From the NCBI GenBank assembly GCA_021432605.1, contig MU271149.1:248001-312000 (forward strand): 64,000 nucleotides of DNA, given 5' to 3'. A program made the translations under genes and the position numbers. This DNA comes from Coniochaeta sp. PMI_546 (taxonomy: Eukaryota > Ascomycota > Sordariomycetes > Coniochaetales > Coniochaetaceae). The notes under the pieces were generated by a model that worked only from the letters and a program-made list of their open reading frames with translations, had not been told where the DNA came from and did not search any database. Shown here one piece after another: positions 1-12,226 of this stretch (the first letter of the stretch is position 1; each line of letters starts with the position of its first letter).

Positions 1-120
1 GCTCTCGATGATCTGCTGGTAATGTTTGTGAAGCAGTGGTCCTATTCCCTCGTATCGCGAGGTCACCGGCATGATAATGGCGCGGCCACCATGGAAGAAA
101 ATGTGTAGAAAGATACCAGG
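1..120 (-). CDS. Possible 3' portion of an exon running off the left edge; unrecognised
   Basis: On the minus strand, positions about 120 down to 1 read as an open frame that looks protein-like. It includes the stretch HGGRAIIMPVTSRYEGIGPL and then a helix-like KHYQQIIES running into the window edge. No start codon is visible in this frame near its beginning, so if real it is an internal exon or a gene whose start is upstream and spliced. I cannot name a family. The same 120 bases are also open in one other minus frame, so the coding call rests only on the composition of the translation. Confidence is low. Confidence 0.22.
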
Positions 121-1112
121 AGTCGTGCGAGTAGTAGATGGATCTCGTCTTCCTGCGTCTCGGGAGAATCTGTCTGCTGGAGAATCTGTCTTTCGGAGAA
201 TCTTTATGGATGCTTGCTGGCTCCTCGCAAGTAGGTGTGGAAACTTGTGAAGGGCTTGAAGAGATAGCCCAGACCACGGCCCGGTTTCGGAAGGGTCGAT
301 TCGAGACTTGTATATTGTTTTTCGATGCTTGGTTAGGCGTGATGTTTTCGACCGCCAATCATGTGCATTAAATAATGACACAGATTCTTAAAGGGAACGC
401 CCTGGCACTGTCAACACTACTAGATGTTGGCTCTGTCATGCCTCGTTCAATATATCCACCGGCGAACTTTAGCTCGAACAGAGAGATTGCTTCCCATGTG
501 CAAGGGTCTTTTGGCAACGTTACCACTGCGTGATAATTTCTGTACGGTCGAGGTCTTCACGCTTTATCAGTCCGCTTGTTGTTGACGGGGACTGTTGGGG
601 TAACACAGGTCGATTTTGTTGAATCATGCAAGACCTTTAAACTGGTTACCTTACATAAACCGGGTGAGCATGATTAGCCGGGTTGTGAAACAGATAGGAC
701 ATCGAAGAGTCACGGCAACATCTCGGTTCGCCTTGGTCACCTAGACTTACGAGGGTGAGCTGTATAGACTCAGAGATGATGATAAGATCATTTGGTGTCA
801 TACTAATTTTCTGTGCTCATGATACATCGATATAAAATACGATGGCTACTTATCGTCTTTCGTATCACATGGATCATCATCCATTCACTTTCGACTTTCG
901 TATCTCCATCAAATCAAGCATTGATGCTGGGCATCGAGAACCTATAGGTTGGTAACCCTACTCCTCAGCCCTCTACTTAAGGAGCCCGGATTATATAGGC
1001 TCACTGCGCACTTTCAAAAACTGCGCTCTTACACCATATATCTCAACCCTGCTCTTTATGTCTTGATAGCCTTGACTCATCCGACAACAAACTTTGCTCT
1101 ACAGTCTTCAGT
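121..1112. other. Intergenic region upstream of the AA11 gene
   Basis: No convincing gene is seen. A TATATA element lies at 992-997, about 115 bases before the AA11 start codon, and is a plausible core promoter. A 77-codon open frame near 138-371 has no recognisable features. Confidence 0.5.
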
Positions 1113-2594
1113 ATGAGCACCTCCCTTTCCTTAATCCAGTATGTCTTGTGCATACTAGGTGGAACCTTCACGGTCCACTCACACGGCATTATGAATGCGC
1201 CACACCCTTATAATCTTCATACAAAACCTCTGCTTCAGACTGATCCTCTCGGCAAAGAACCCCAATACCTCCCATTTCCTTGTCAAGGGCGCTTCGACGT
1301 CGAGCAGAGAACATCGATTACCGCTGGAGAACATGTTTTTGGGAATTTCACCATCGGCGCTGACCACCATGGTGGATCATGCCAGTTCAGCGTCACCTAC
1401 GAGGACCCTCCACCGAAAGACAAGTCGAAGTGGAAGGTAATCTACACAATAATTGGCGGCTGTCCTGCATCATCAACTGCGCCTATTGAACAACTGCTTC
1501 CTGTAAGTGGCCAGGACTCCGAGTCCCGGCAGGCTATACAGAACTGCGGTGACGATTCAGATGACAATGAAGACTGCGTCCGGCATTTCAACATCCCTTT
1601 CCCCCGAGATATGCCAAACGGCAATGCAACCTTTGCTTGGACGTGGTTCAACTCAGTTGGCCATCGGGAGATGTATATGTAAGGCTTGCTGGGCGAGTAT
1701 CGTGACAGTCCTGACTTTGGCTATAGGAACTGTGCTCCGATCTTGGTACAGGGCGGGTCAAACAATAGATCCTTTTTCGACAGCGACAGCCTTCCTCAGA
1801 TGTTTGTCGCCAACATCGAGGGCGAATGCAGCACTACAGAAGGAATACTATATTTTCCGAACCCGGGCAAGTACGGCAAAGTTCTTCAGGAAAGCGAAGA
1901 CAAATTGGGGGACCCAAATGGGCAGGGAAGCTGTGGAGTTGCAACTCTCCCGACATTCGAGAATATCGACCACAACGGCTCTTCGGTTCACCCTAGCAGC
2001 GACATTGCGAACCTCGATCCCAGCTCTTCGGCGCCTTCGGATCAGAAATCGCTGCTGACCTTCACCACCACCAAACCCACGACAGGTAGCTCTCATCAGA
2101 CAAGCTGTATACCCGTTGTGGACATAAACGGCAGCCATTCCAATACATGCTTTACCTCAGAACCGTTCACCATTGCAACCTCCATCTCAACCTCTCGCTA
2201 TCATACTGACCCGACCTGGACTTCGTCCTTTCACACTAAGTCAACGCTCACCTCGTATCCTATCTCCTCAGCGGTCTCCCTCACAACACCAAGCTGGACA
2301 ACTCGCAGCCTCACTACATCAACCTCGGGATCCCAAACTTGGACCAGCTCGGCTTTGACATCAATGACCCAAAGCGCGGCGACCAGCACTTCTCAAGAGC
2401 CAACTGAGACATCAATTGCCATTGATTCTCATGGATACACCCCCTGTAGCGCCGCTGACGGCACGTTGGTCTGTTTTGAAGACGGCACGATGGGCATATG
2501 CAACCACGGATATGCGCAAAAGATCAGACCTGCTGCTGGGATGATGTGTCAAGGGGGAAGCTATGTTGCGGGGCCGACTTCTAGGCAGACGTAG
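1113..2594 (+). CDS. Secreted AA11 lytic polysaccharide monooxygenase (chitin-active family) with C-terminal X278-like module
   Basis: Two exons, 1113-1678 and 1727-2594, are joined across a 48-nt intron (gtaagg...ctatag) and give 477 aa. Residues 1-23 form a signal peptide. Cleavage exposes His24 (HGIMNAP), the N-terminal copper ligand of a lytic polysaccharide monooxygenase. The second histidine lies at about residue 85 in GADHHGGSCQ. The block WTWFNSVGHREMYMNC spans the splice junction and matches the conserved AA11 region near the axial tyrosine. After the catalytic domain comes a long Ser/Thr-rich linker (about residues 290-425), then a cysteine-containing tail (CSAADGTLVC...CNHG) resembling the X278 module found on fungal chitinases and AA11 enzymes. 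AA11 enzymes oxidatively cleave chitin, so a role in chitin or cell-wall turnover is inferred. The family is secure; the tail-module name is less so. Confidence 0.9.
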
Positions 2595-3537
2595 GCAGGA
2601 TCAGCGATATTACTCGAAACGACTCCAACAATGTGTGGCTATAGCCTTCGTCAGGCAGTTCTAAGCCGGGCAAACACTACTCAGTTAGACATCACAAGAT
2701 AGCACGGAGTATATTCCTCCTAGACTATGGAGGAGTCTTGACGTCCATGATCACAGAGTCGATACATTATATCTTGGAATAAATTAGAGTTCAATGACAC
2801 TTGATACGTCAAAATCAAGTGTTGTCGCGGATTTTTCCTTCCCTTTTGACTTTCCTTCATCCTCCTGCCGCTTCTGCGGCTGGTGACCGGGGAAGACATA
2901 TCCCCGTTGATTGTTCACCACCCTCACGCCCTGTCTGACCATTGCGGTTGTGTAAAACGACTGCAAAACAACGACAGTTTCGTTCAGTCTACCGTAGATC
3001 GTCGCGGAGATTGGCTCAGCACCACCGGGACCTTTGTCCCGAAAGCGGATCCCGGCCTTGTGTAAGTCTCCTGATCTCAAGAGTATGCTCGAATATTGAC
3101 ATGGCCAAACTGACTTTACTATGTATGGCCCTACAGATGACTGAATGCCTCCATATAGTTTCAAGCACCATAATCGTCTTCGGCGATTTGTGACACCTCA
3201 AGGCTGCCACGGAGCAACGATGTCAAGCAATGTCGTAAATGACTCGGTTCGATCGGAGGTGGCCGCCCGCGATGGGTCCCCAATCCAAGGAATGGGCCGG
3301 CGTGACAAACGGCATCGGCGTTAGCGTGGAAATAGTGGTGCCGGTTTTTTTTGCAATTCTGCCATATCGCCCGTCATAGGTAAAAAATAAATTTCATATC
3401 TAATTTAGACATTCTGCCGTTCTGTTGGTTTCCTCCTTCATTGCAGCACTTGTTGGTGATCGTGGAACAATCGAGTTGGGCAGTTGATCTATACGGACTG
3501 TTGGTGACACGTTGGGGCCTATCTTTCCACCGTAATA
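2595..3537. other. Intergenic region between AA11 gene and MFS transporter gene
   Basis: No gene is supported. A short inverted repeat (agactatggaggagtct) near 2722-2738 lies past the AA11 stop codon. Open frames on both strands here overlap one another and show no motif. Confidence 0.5.
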
Positions 3538-5134
3538 ATGGTGGAGGAGGACGGAGCAAAGTTAGGACGTCAAAATACCTTCAAAGGCCTTGGTCAAGTG
3601 GTTGAGAGGTTGCTATGGACACCGAGGCGATTGCGATGGGATCCGGAAGCCAGCACCGAACTTAGTTGGGGGCTGTGTTTCCTCTATGCAGCTGTAAGTC
3701 TTCTTCCCCCATGAGATATTCCATCCACTGCCAAGGATTTGGTCTACCAAGTCATGTACTAACGGTGGTTGTAGACAACGGGTGTCACAGTCGCAAATCT
3801 GTACTACTGCTACCCGATTCTTCACCTCTTAGCCGACGACTTCGGAGTGACGGGCGAGCGCGCTTCCCTTGTGCCTACACTGCTACAATGCGGTTACGCT
3901 TGCGGCCTGCTGTTTATCATCCCTATCGGCGACATATCACGTCGACGACCCTTGCTCATAGGGCTGATCCTTCTCACTTCCCTACTTGTAAGCGGAGCGC
4001 AATGTCCTACTTCCCCTCCGTGTCGCATATGTTGACCTGCTACAGTTTCTTGGCCTTATCATCACAAAGGATTTCACCGCCTTCATCGTCCTCTCCTTCC
4101 TAGCGGCCATCACCGGCTGCACCCCGCAGCTGATGTTTCCCCTGACAGTGCAGTACTCACCCTTGCGACATCGCGCAACCATGACCTCGATCCTGATGTC
4201 CGGCCTCGTCTTCGGCATCGCCTGTGCGCGCATTCTCTCCGGCATCGTCAGCCAGTACGTCAGCTGGCGGATAGTCTACTGGATCGCCTTCGGCCTGCAG
4301 ATGGGCATCGCGCTCCTCCTCCTCCTCTTCATGCCAGACTACCCCGTCTCGCGCCCGGGCACATCCTACATGCGCTGTCTGCGGACGATGGTTGAGCTGC
4401 CCTTCCTGCACCCGGTGCTAACACAACAATCCATCATCGCCTTTCTCACCATGGGCATCTTCACGTGCTTTTGGACGACGCTCACGTTCAAACTGACCGA
4501 AACATTCGGCTTCAGCTCCCTCAAGATAGGCCTCTTCTCGCTCATCGCCCTGGCGCCCGTCTTCCTTAATCCCCTCGTCGCTAGGCTAGTAACCGCCCGT
4601 CTCCACCCCACGGGGACACTAATCATCGCCCACGTCATTAGCCTCATCGGCGTCTGCATCGGCACCTTCGTCGGCAACTTTTCCCTCGGCGGCCTGATAG
4701 TGCGCGCCTTCCTGGGCGATCTAGGCATGAACACCGTCGTGGTGGCCAATAGGATGGCCATCGCGAACGTGCATCCCAAAGCACAGAACGCGGTCAACTC
4801 GGTGTACATGGTCTTCACCTTCTGCGGGCAGATGAGCGGCACCGCGGCCGGGAACAGGCTGTACGCCGCGGGCGGGTGGATACCGACGGGCATACTGATG
4901 ATCTGCTTCGTCGGTGCGAGTTTGTTTCTGGTCATTGTGCGTGGGCCGCATGAGAAGGGGTGGGTTGGCTGGAGCGGAGGGTGGGATCTGCGTGTCCATC
5001 CTATCGAGACTAATGCATTGCGGAAGGGGGATAAGAATGATGCTGAGTGTCAGAATGACGCGAGGGCGGAATCTGACGCAGAGATAAGCGCCGAGTCGAC
5101 TGACATATGCGACGAGAAAGTCGACAGACGATAG
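3538..5134 (+). CDS. Major facilitator superfamily (MFS_1) transporter
   Basis: Three exons, 3538-3693, 3775-3987 and 4046-5134, give 485 aa; all junctions are in phase 0. Intron 1 has a textbook branch site (tactaac) close to its acceptor. The start at 3538 (MVEEDGAKLG) is the first ATG in frame with the first membrane helix (LSWGLCFLYA). The protein has about twelve hydrophobic segments. GDISRRRPLL, after the second helix, matches MFS loop 2-3 motif A (G-x-x-D-R-x-G-R-R). The C-terminal cytoplasmic tail is hydrophilic and acidic (about residues 445-485). It resembles the drug:H+/sugar-efflux-like branch of MFS_1 rather than the sugar porters. Substrate cannot be inferred from sequence or neighbours, which are an AA11 enzyme and a mannosidase. 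Confidence 0.85.
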
Positions 5135-6482
5135 TAGTGCTAAATGTGGATGACGAAACTCATGTTAGAGGTTAGATCAAAATGTAGTAATACTAATGTA
5201 GCCCTTGTCTCACGGATTTAGGGATTTTCCTGCAAGCGTGGTCAGAAGTACTGGTGAAATCCTAATCCCCGAGCTGTATGATGAGACAGCCAACGTCGAA
5301 CCCAGAAGGATTTCCACTCTTAGCCTCTCACGAACATTTGCTCATCGGCACAGGGTAATTCTCCACGAGGTTCGCTATGTAAGATCAAAAAAGCCTGCTG
5401 CTGAAAGTCGACTTGGTGGCTGTCAGTCATCAGCTGAGTTATCCTCCAAGCTCTAAGCATATCTGCTTCTTTTTCTCGTCCTTCCCAGCATGGACTCAAC
5501 AGAACGCCATCTATCGGAATTCCGTTCGAGGCTACTGAGAGAACTGGATCGAGAGCGTCTGAGGCAGACGTGTACGTTCGTGAACTGGAAACTAGTTCCT
5601 GTCCTCAGCGCGCCTCCGACAAGCGATGGTGTGGTGGAGCTGGTTGAAGTGTTCAGGGACAGCGACTAGCTATAACAGCGATCAATGGCTTGCGTGTATC
5701 CAACACGACATCAGTTACTTGCTTGGTCGAGGCTGTCGTCACTGCCGTAGGAGATATATTTCTAGGCTGTTGTGACAGTGTTATGGCGCTTAGCTGTTTG
5801 CGAACACCGTTTTCGGTATGCCTTGAAACCATTATTCGTCTCCGGACCACTACTACTCCCTGCCTGACATTGATAAAGGTTTGACATCTCAATTTCACCA
5901 TAGTCTGTGGGTGTCATGATGTTAGCTAGTCGTACGCATTCAAGGAACGATTATGCTCACAGAGTGAAGGTCCTGCCACGTCGTCCGGTGAGAGCTTTCT
6001 ACATAGGTCTTGCCACTTCTGGAGACCTGAGCAGCCGCGAGTCGCTCACGTATGTGCTCCTGACAAGCTGTAAGGGTTTATCACGGGCACGTGCCGATGG
6101 CCTCTGAAGTCGAGGGATGGGAAAATGCTCGCTTGGCACACCCATCGACGAGGATAACAGCCGAACATACGGAAAGATCGTCGTGTAACTACGCCGAGCA
6201 CCTACGATGTACTAGAAACAAGAATGTATTAATCGATGCCCATGGGCATATCTAAAAGCACAAGCCTTAGCGCCGAACAATGCGGGTATCTCCTCTCCTG
6301 TCATCAAACATCCAAAGCTAAGGTCAAGCAAGACCTCAAAGTCTATGCACCTTTCCCATTCGATGCAATTCATGCGCACTCAAAACAGTGACAATCATGT
6401 CAGCCTCCCAGCACTCGTAATATGTACTGCACATCATATGTACAATCAAACCGTCGCCTTTTACTCGGCCCCTGAGCAGGGC
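5135..6482. other. Intergenic region, 1.35 kb
   Basis: Apart from the small frame at 5490-5669 listed separately, nothing is supported. An 83-codon frame at 5205-5456 starts only at a non-ATG codon and shows no domain. Confidence 0.45.
5490..5669 (+). CDS. Small 59-codon open reading frame, hypothetical
   Basis: An ATG-to-stop frame of 59 aa with a plausible amphipathic N-terminal helix (HLSEFRSRLLRELDRERL) followed by a short hydrophobic stretch. The ATG is immediately preceded by a pyrimidine-rich tract ending in cccag, which resembles a splice acceptor. The segment may therefore be the last exon of a gene whose earlier exons I cannot identify, or a relic. I recognise no family. It lies between two convergent genes. 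Confidence 0.22.
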   Translation: MDSTERHLSEFRSRLLRELDRERLRQTCTFVNWKLVPVLSAPPTSDGVVELVEVFRDSD

Positions 6483-8415
<1,933 letters not shown>

Positions 8416-9240
8416 AGATCATATGTGCGACGGCATGTTTAGTGTGGTGCCGAGGATCCGAGATGCAGCTGTCAAGTTCATGACGGCGATAAAGAGAGAT
8501 TAGAGACTTGGGATTTGGAGAGACGGGGACCAAAACAACCCGGACTAAGGTAGTCGGTGCTGGATTGGGCATTGGCATCATTTCGGACCCTGAACCAGAA
8601 AAATGGGCCGACGGTCTCAATTAGGAACCCGGTTATCTGTATCTTCAGCGGGACATCCCTGTGCCAATCCAAGCCAACCCTGCCGATGCTGACAAAGGAC
8701 CCCTGAGCCTGCACTGGTCGAGTCAACGAGTAAAGATTCAAGGGCAATAATTACCTACCTTACTTTAAAATGGCAAAGCAGACCTTAATTCCCAGTTGGA
8801 GAACAACTCGCCTATAAGGCGAGAATTATATCTTCGGAGTACGAGCATGGACTAGATCTGCTGTGTACAACCTTCTGAACCTCACTCTTCCAAATGAAAT
8901 GGACACTGCGCGCCGAATAACGAGTGGACCCGTCCGTTTGCACCATTTCATGCATCACCACAGGACGAAAAGCCTGGAAATTCCATTGCCCTGTGCCGCA
9001 ACTGCCTGCGCCGTAGTTCCGAATCATGACATTCCCTGAAATACCGTATCGCTCATTGTTCAGTGAAAAAGGATGGCTAAAGTAGAACCGGCTCCTGACC
9101 AGGAATGGGCTCGTTGATGCTGAGGGACGCTTCCATGCAAGGTCGAGGCAAGCCAGGAAGCCCACAACGAAAAAGGGTGGATGCTTCGAGACAGCCTAAT
9201 AAGTGCCAAAACGAGAAGACTAAAAAGTCAAAAGTCAAAA
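8416..9240. other. Intergenic region between mannosidase gene and 5S rRNA gene
   Basis: No gene is supported. A minus-strand frame at 8812-9165 has no recognisable motif. The first part is probably promoter and 5' UTR of the mannosidase gene. Confidence 0.45.
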
Positions 9241-9359
9241 ACGTACAACACCAGGGATTCCCCGGTGGTCACCCACCCGAGTACTGATCTGGCGGTTACT
9301 GGCTTATCGATGGGAGAGCGGACGGGATCCCGAGTTTTCCAGTACCTATGGTCGTACAT
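9241..9359 (-). rRNA. 5S ribosomal RNA gene (dispersed copy)
   Basis: Read on the minus strand, 119 bases match the fungal 5S rRNA: ATGTACGACCATAGG at the 5' end, GGAAAACTCGGGATCCCGTC, then GGGTGGGTGACCACCGGGGA and a 3' end of GTTGTACGT followed by a T run that would terminate RNA polymerase III. The 5' end (ATGTACGAC) pairs along its whole length with the 3' end (GTTGTACGT, with G-U pairs), so helix I is intact although its bases differ from the common ACATACGAC form. Isolated 5S genes scattered among protein genes are normal in filamentous ascomycetes. The internal promoter (box C around GGTGGGTGACCACC) is present. Ends are good to a base or two. Confidence 0.93.
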
Positions 9360-9517
9360 GGTAGAACTCGTGCTGTTCTGGCTGATATCTTGCGAAAATG
9401 CAGACAGACACGTGTTGTCCATGTGAAACGTCTGTTAACACAGTGGAAGCGAGAGTATCTAGCACATCATAGCAGAAACCACCACGAGCATGTGCGGCAT
9501 AGCGGAATGCACTAGCC

Positions 9518-11647
9518 CTAATCTTGATAGCCTGGAGGCGGAGATTCCGGCCGGGGCGATTTCTCCGGCCTCGCTGGTGCTCCTGGTACCCCCGGACTCG
9601 CCGAGTCAATGCGAGTGCTCCTCCGAGACACGGACGGCGATGCATCGGCGCCAATCGCCCCGTGTGCCACGAGCGTCTGCATGATGGTAGAATCCCCCCA
9701 AGCCTGCGCAAAGCCCACAGGCGTCACGGAGCCGGTCTGGTTGACATCCGCCCCGTGTCTGATCAGTAGCTGAACCATATCGGCATCTCTCTTTTGCATC
9801 GCAACGAGCAGCGGCGTGCGGCCGAGTTTATCGGCCTTGTTGGGGCTGGCTCCGTGCTCGATCAGCAGGCGCGCCTGTTCCCATCTGCGCTTGTCGATCG
9901 CGTTGACCAGGAGGGTGTCGCCATGTACAACCTGGTTCGGGTCTGCACCGTGAGCCAAGAAGACACGGATCAGATCGAGATTGTCACCGGCGGCGGCGTG
10001 GGCCAGACCAGGCAGCCCCCAAGAGTCGGTGACGTTCGGATTGGCTCCGTGAGCGAGTAGAACACGGATTAGTACGTCTTTGTCCACATCGCTGAGCTTG
10101 TCACTCCGCACGGTGGCGAGCAGAATCGACGTGCCCATCAGATCTTTCTCGTTGGGATTGGCGCCGGCAGAGAGTAACATCTTGGCCAAGTCCACACGAC
10201 CTCTCTGGACTGCGTCGACGAGAACGGGTGTGCCAGTGTTTGTGCGCGTATTTGGGTCAGCACCTGAGCTGAGCAGCAGCTGGACGAGTTCCGGTTGATC
10301 CTTGTTTGATGCTATGGTTACCAGGGCCTGCCCAGAGATGTCGCGAGCGTTCGCCTCGGCTCCGTGGCCGAGGAGAAGTCTGACGAGTTCGATGTTCCCG
10401 CGGTTCACGGCGTAGGCGACAATTGGGCGTCCAGTCACTTCGCGCGCATGCACATCGGCGCCGTAGCGGAGCAGCAGCTGGATCATGTCTAGCTTCTCGC
10501 TCTGGACCACGTCGACGAAGTAGCTCTGTCCGTACATGTTCTTTTCGTTCACGCTGGCACCATGGTCAAGGAGATACTGCGCCGTTTCGAGGTCACCAAC
10601 ATCAATTGCATGATAGAGCGGCGGCCTTCTTTTAGCGGACGACGACCGTACGGATTTATCGGCGCCGTTCTCGAGGAGAAAGATTGCTGTTCCCGGTTGT
10701 TTGCCAGTAATGGCACAGATTAAAGCGGTGTTGCCATCCTCATTCCGACCATTGATGTTTGCCCCTTGCTCCAAGAGTCCCTTGATCTGTGGTATGTGCC
10801 CGTGAGTGGCAGCCTGGCAGAGAGCGGACACGAATGGCTCAGGGCGGGGTCGCATGCCCGCTGCCATTGCCTTCAGGGAGTTAGTAAAAGATGAGAATCC
10901 CTTCGCCAAGGGGCTTTTGGCCGATTTTGGTGATGATGTTTCGTCGGATGCGGAATCAGGGAGCGGAGGAGGAGGAATGGTCTCAGTGATGACCGACGGA
11001 GACGTACCATCGGCCACCGCAGCTCTTGCTGCCCCGTCCGTAGCCGGCTGGCTTGGTGGCCCAGCGAGGATGTCGACACCGCTCAAGATCCTTTGAGACG
11101 AAGCCTCGGCCGCGGCGACGAGATCTTGGCCATCATGATGGTCGAGCTTGGAGTCCTGGGAAGCAGCGGACGGCCTATATTTGCGTTAGAGGGCAATTAC
11201 GGACCCGACTGACGTGGTTAAACCAATTACTCACACAGACAGTATTTGCGTAGTAAAGATGAAGACGCGCGAGTACGCCACGAGTAGGTCATCGAAGGCG
11301 AATAGAGTATCTGGGTTGGCACGGTCTAGAGTCTGGGGGTGAAGTCGCTTAACCTGCTTCTCCAACACAGCCGATGCGGCATCACACTGCCTCAAAGACC
11401 GCACGACAACCTCTTGCAGCTTTGGAGAGATTATGGAAGCGGTAGTGAGGCATTCTTGCAGGATGTCGATCTGCTGCCTGAACTGCAGAAGTTTGGTGCC
11501 CAGAAAGACAAGCTCCTTTACGACAGGGAAATCATCGCTCGACGGCCTTGCTTTTCGAAGCTCGTCGATCTCGACAGCTGTTGAAAGGGCTCGGTGAGAG
11601 ATGGAAGAGCAGGTCGAGGTCAACGAGGCGACTGAGAAGCCATTCAT
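9518..11647 (-). CDS. Ankyrin-repeat protein with fungal STAND-type N-terminal domain
   Basis: Two exons, 11647-11235 and 11174-9518, flank a 60-nt intron (gtgagt...tatag) and give 689 aa. The first exon (MNGFSVASLTSTCSSISHRA...) is a helical region resembling the fungal N-terminal domain of STAND proteins (Helo-like/PF17111 type): a hydrophobic start, then regular helices ending in KQVKRLHP. A Ser/Pro/Ala-rich linker (about residues 140-245) follows. Then about twelve ankyrin repeats run to near residue 630, each with a G-A-x-x-N turn. There is no NACHT or NB-ARC nucleotide-binding domain between N-domain and repeats, unlike full fungal NLR proteins. The tail is Pro/Ser-rich. A role in signalling or self/non-self responses would be inference from the N-domain alone. 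The repeats are certain; the N-domain name is a pattern judgement. Confidence 0.82.
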
Positions 11648-12226
11648 CTCGCAAAGTATTGGGAATCTGTCTGGTGCTACTATGTGATGGCAGTTCCAGG
11701 ATGTTCCTGTTTATGTTAAGGTTAAAGTAGTGCAGACCGTCAATTCAAGGTGGAACATTGAAATGTTAGGTTGTTTGTTCGGATGACATCCGCCCGCCGT
11801 TGAGCTGGGGATGATGTGGGGTTAAGACTCGAGTGCTGAGGTGGAGAAAATGAGGCGTAGTGAGGTGACAGTAGAGTGGGGGGTTGTTGGGTGCGTTCGT
11901 CCGCTCCTTCGTGCTGTTGGCGGGGCGCAGCGAGGTGAGCGAGGGGCCGCGTCCCTTCTCGCATCCTCGACACGGGATGACGTGGCCTCCACGTCCAACA
12001 GGCAGCTTTCCTTTAAAGGTATCTTGCATTGACATGAGACTAGATGACTAGATAGGGTATCAATAATCCGCTGCAAAGGCACCAAACGCCGCCTCAGTTC
12101 GGAGGACTCCAACTCATGCATCGCATCCAGCATACGTAACCCTTGGTAACCCAAAACACTTCCAGAAGAACCAACTGTATGCCACTCAACGTCATTTGCT
12201 ACTGTACAAAATCCTAATCCCCTTCT
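11648..12226. other. Intergenic region upstream of the ankyrin gene
   Basis: No gene is supported. It lies between two minus-strand genes and probably holds the ankyrin gene promoter and the 3' UTR of the C2H2 gene. Confidence 0.45.

Noticed and set aside
3235-3262. TCGGTTCGATCGG as a further copy of the cluster motif
   Set aside because: The spacing is three bases rather than four, and it lies far from the cluster next to unrelated genes.
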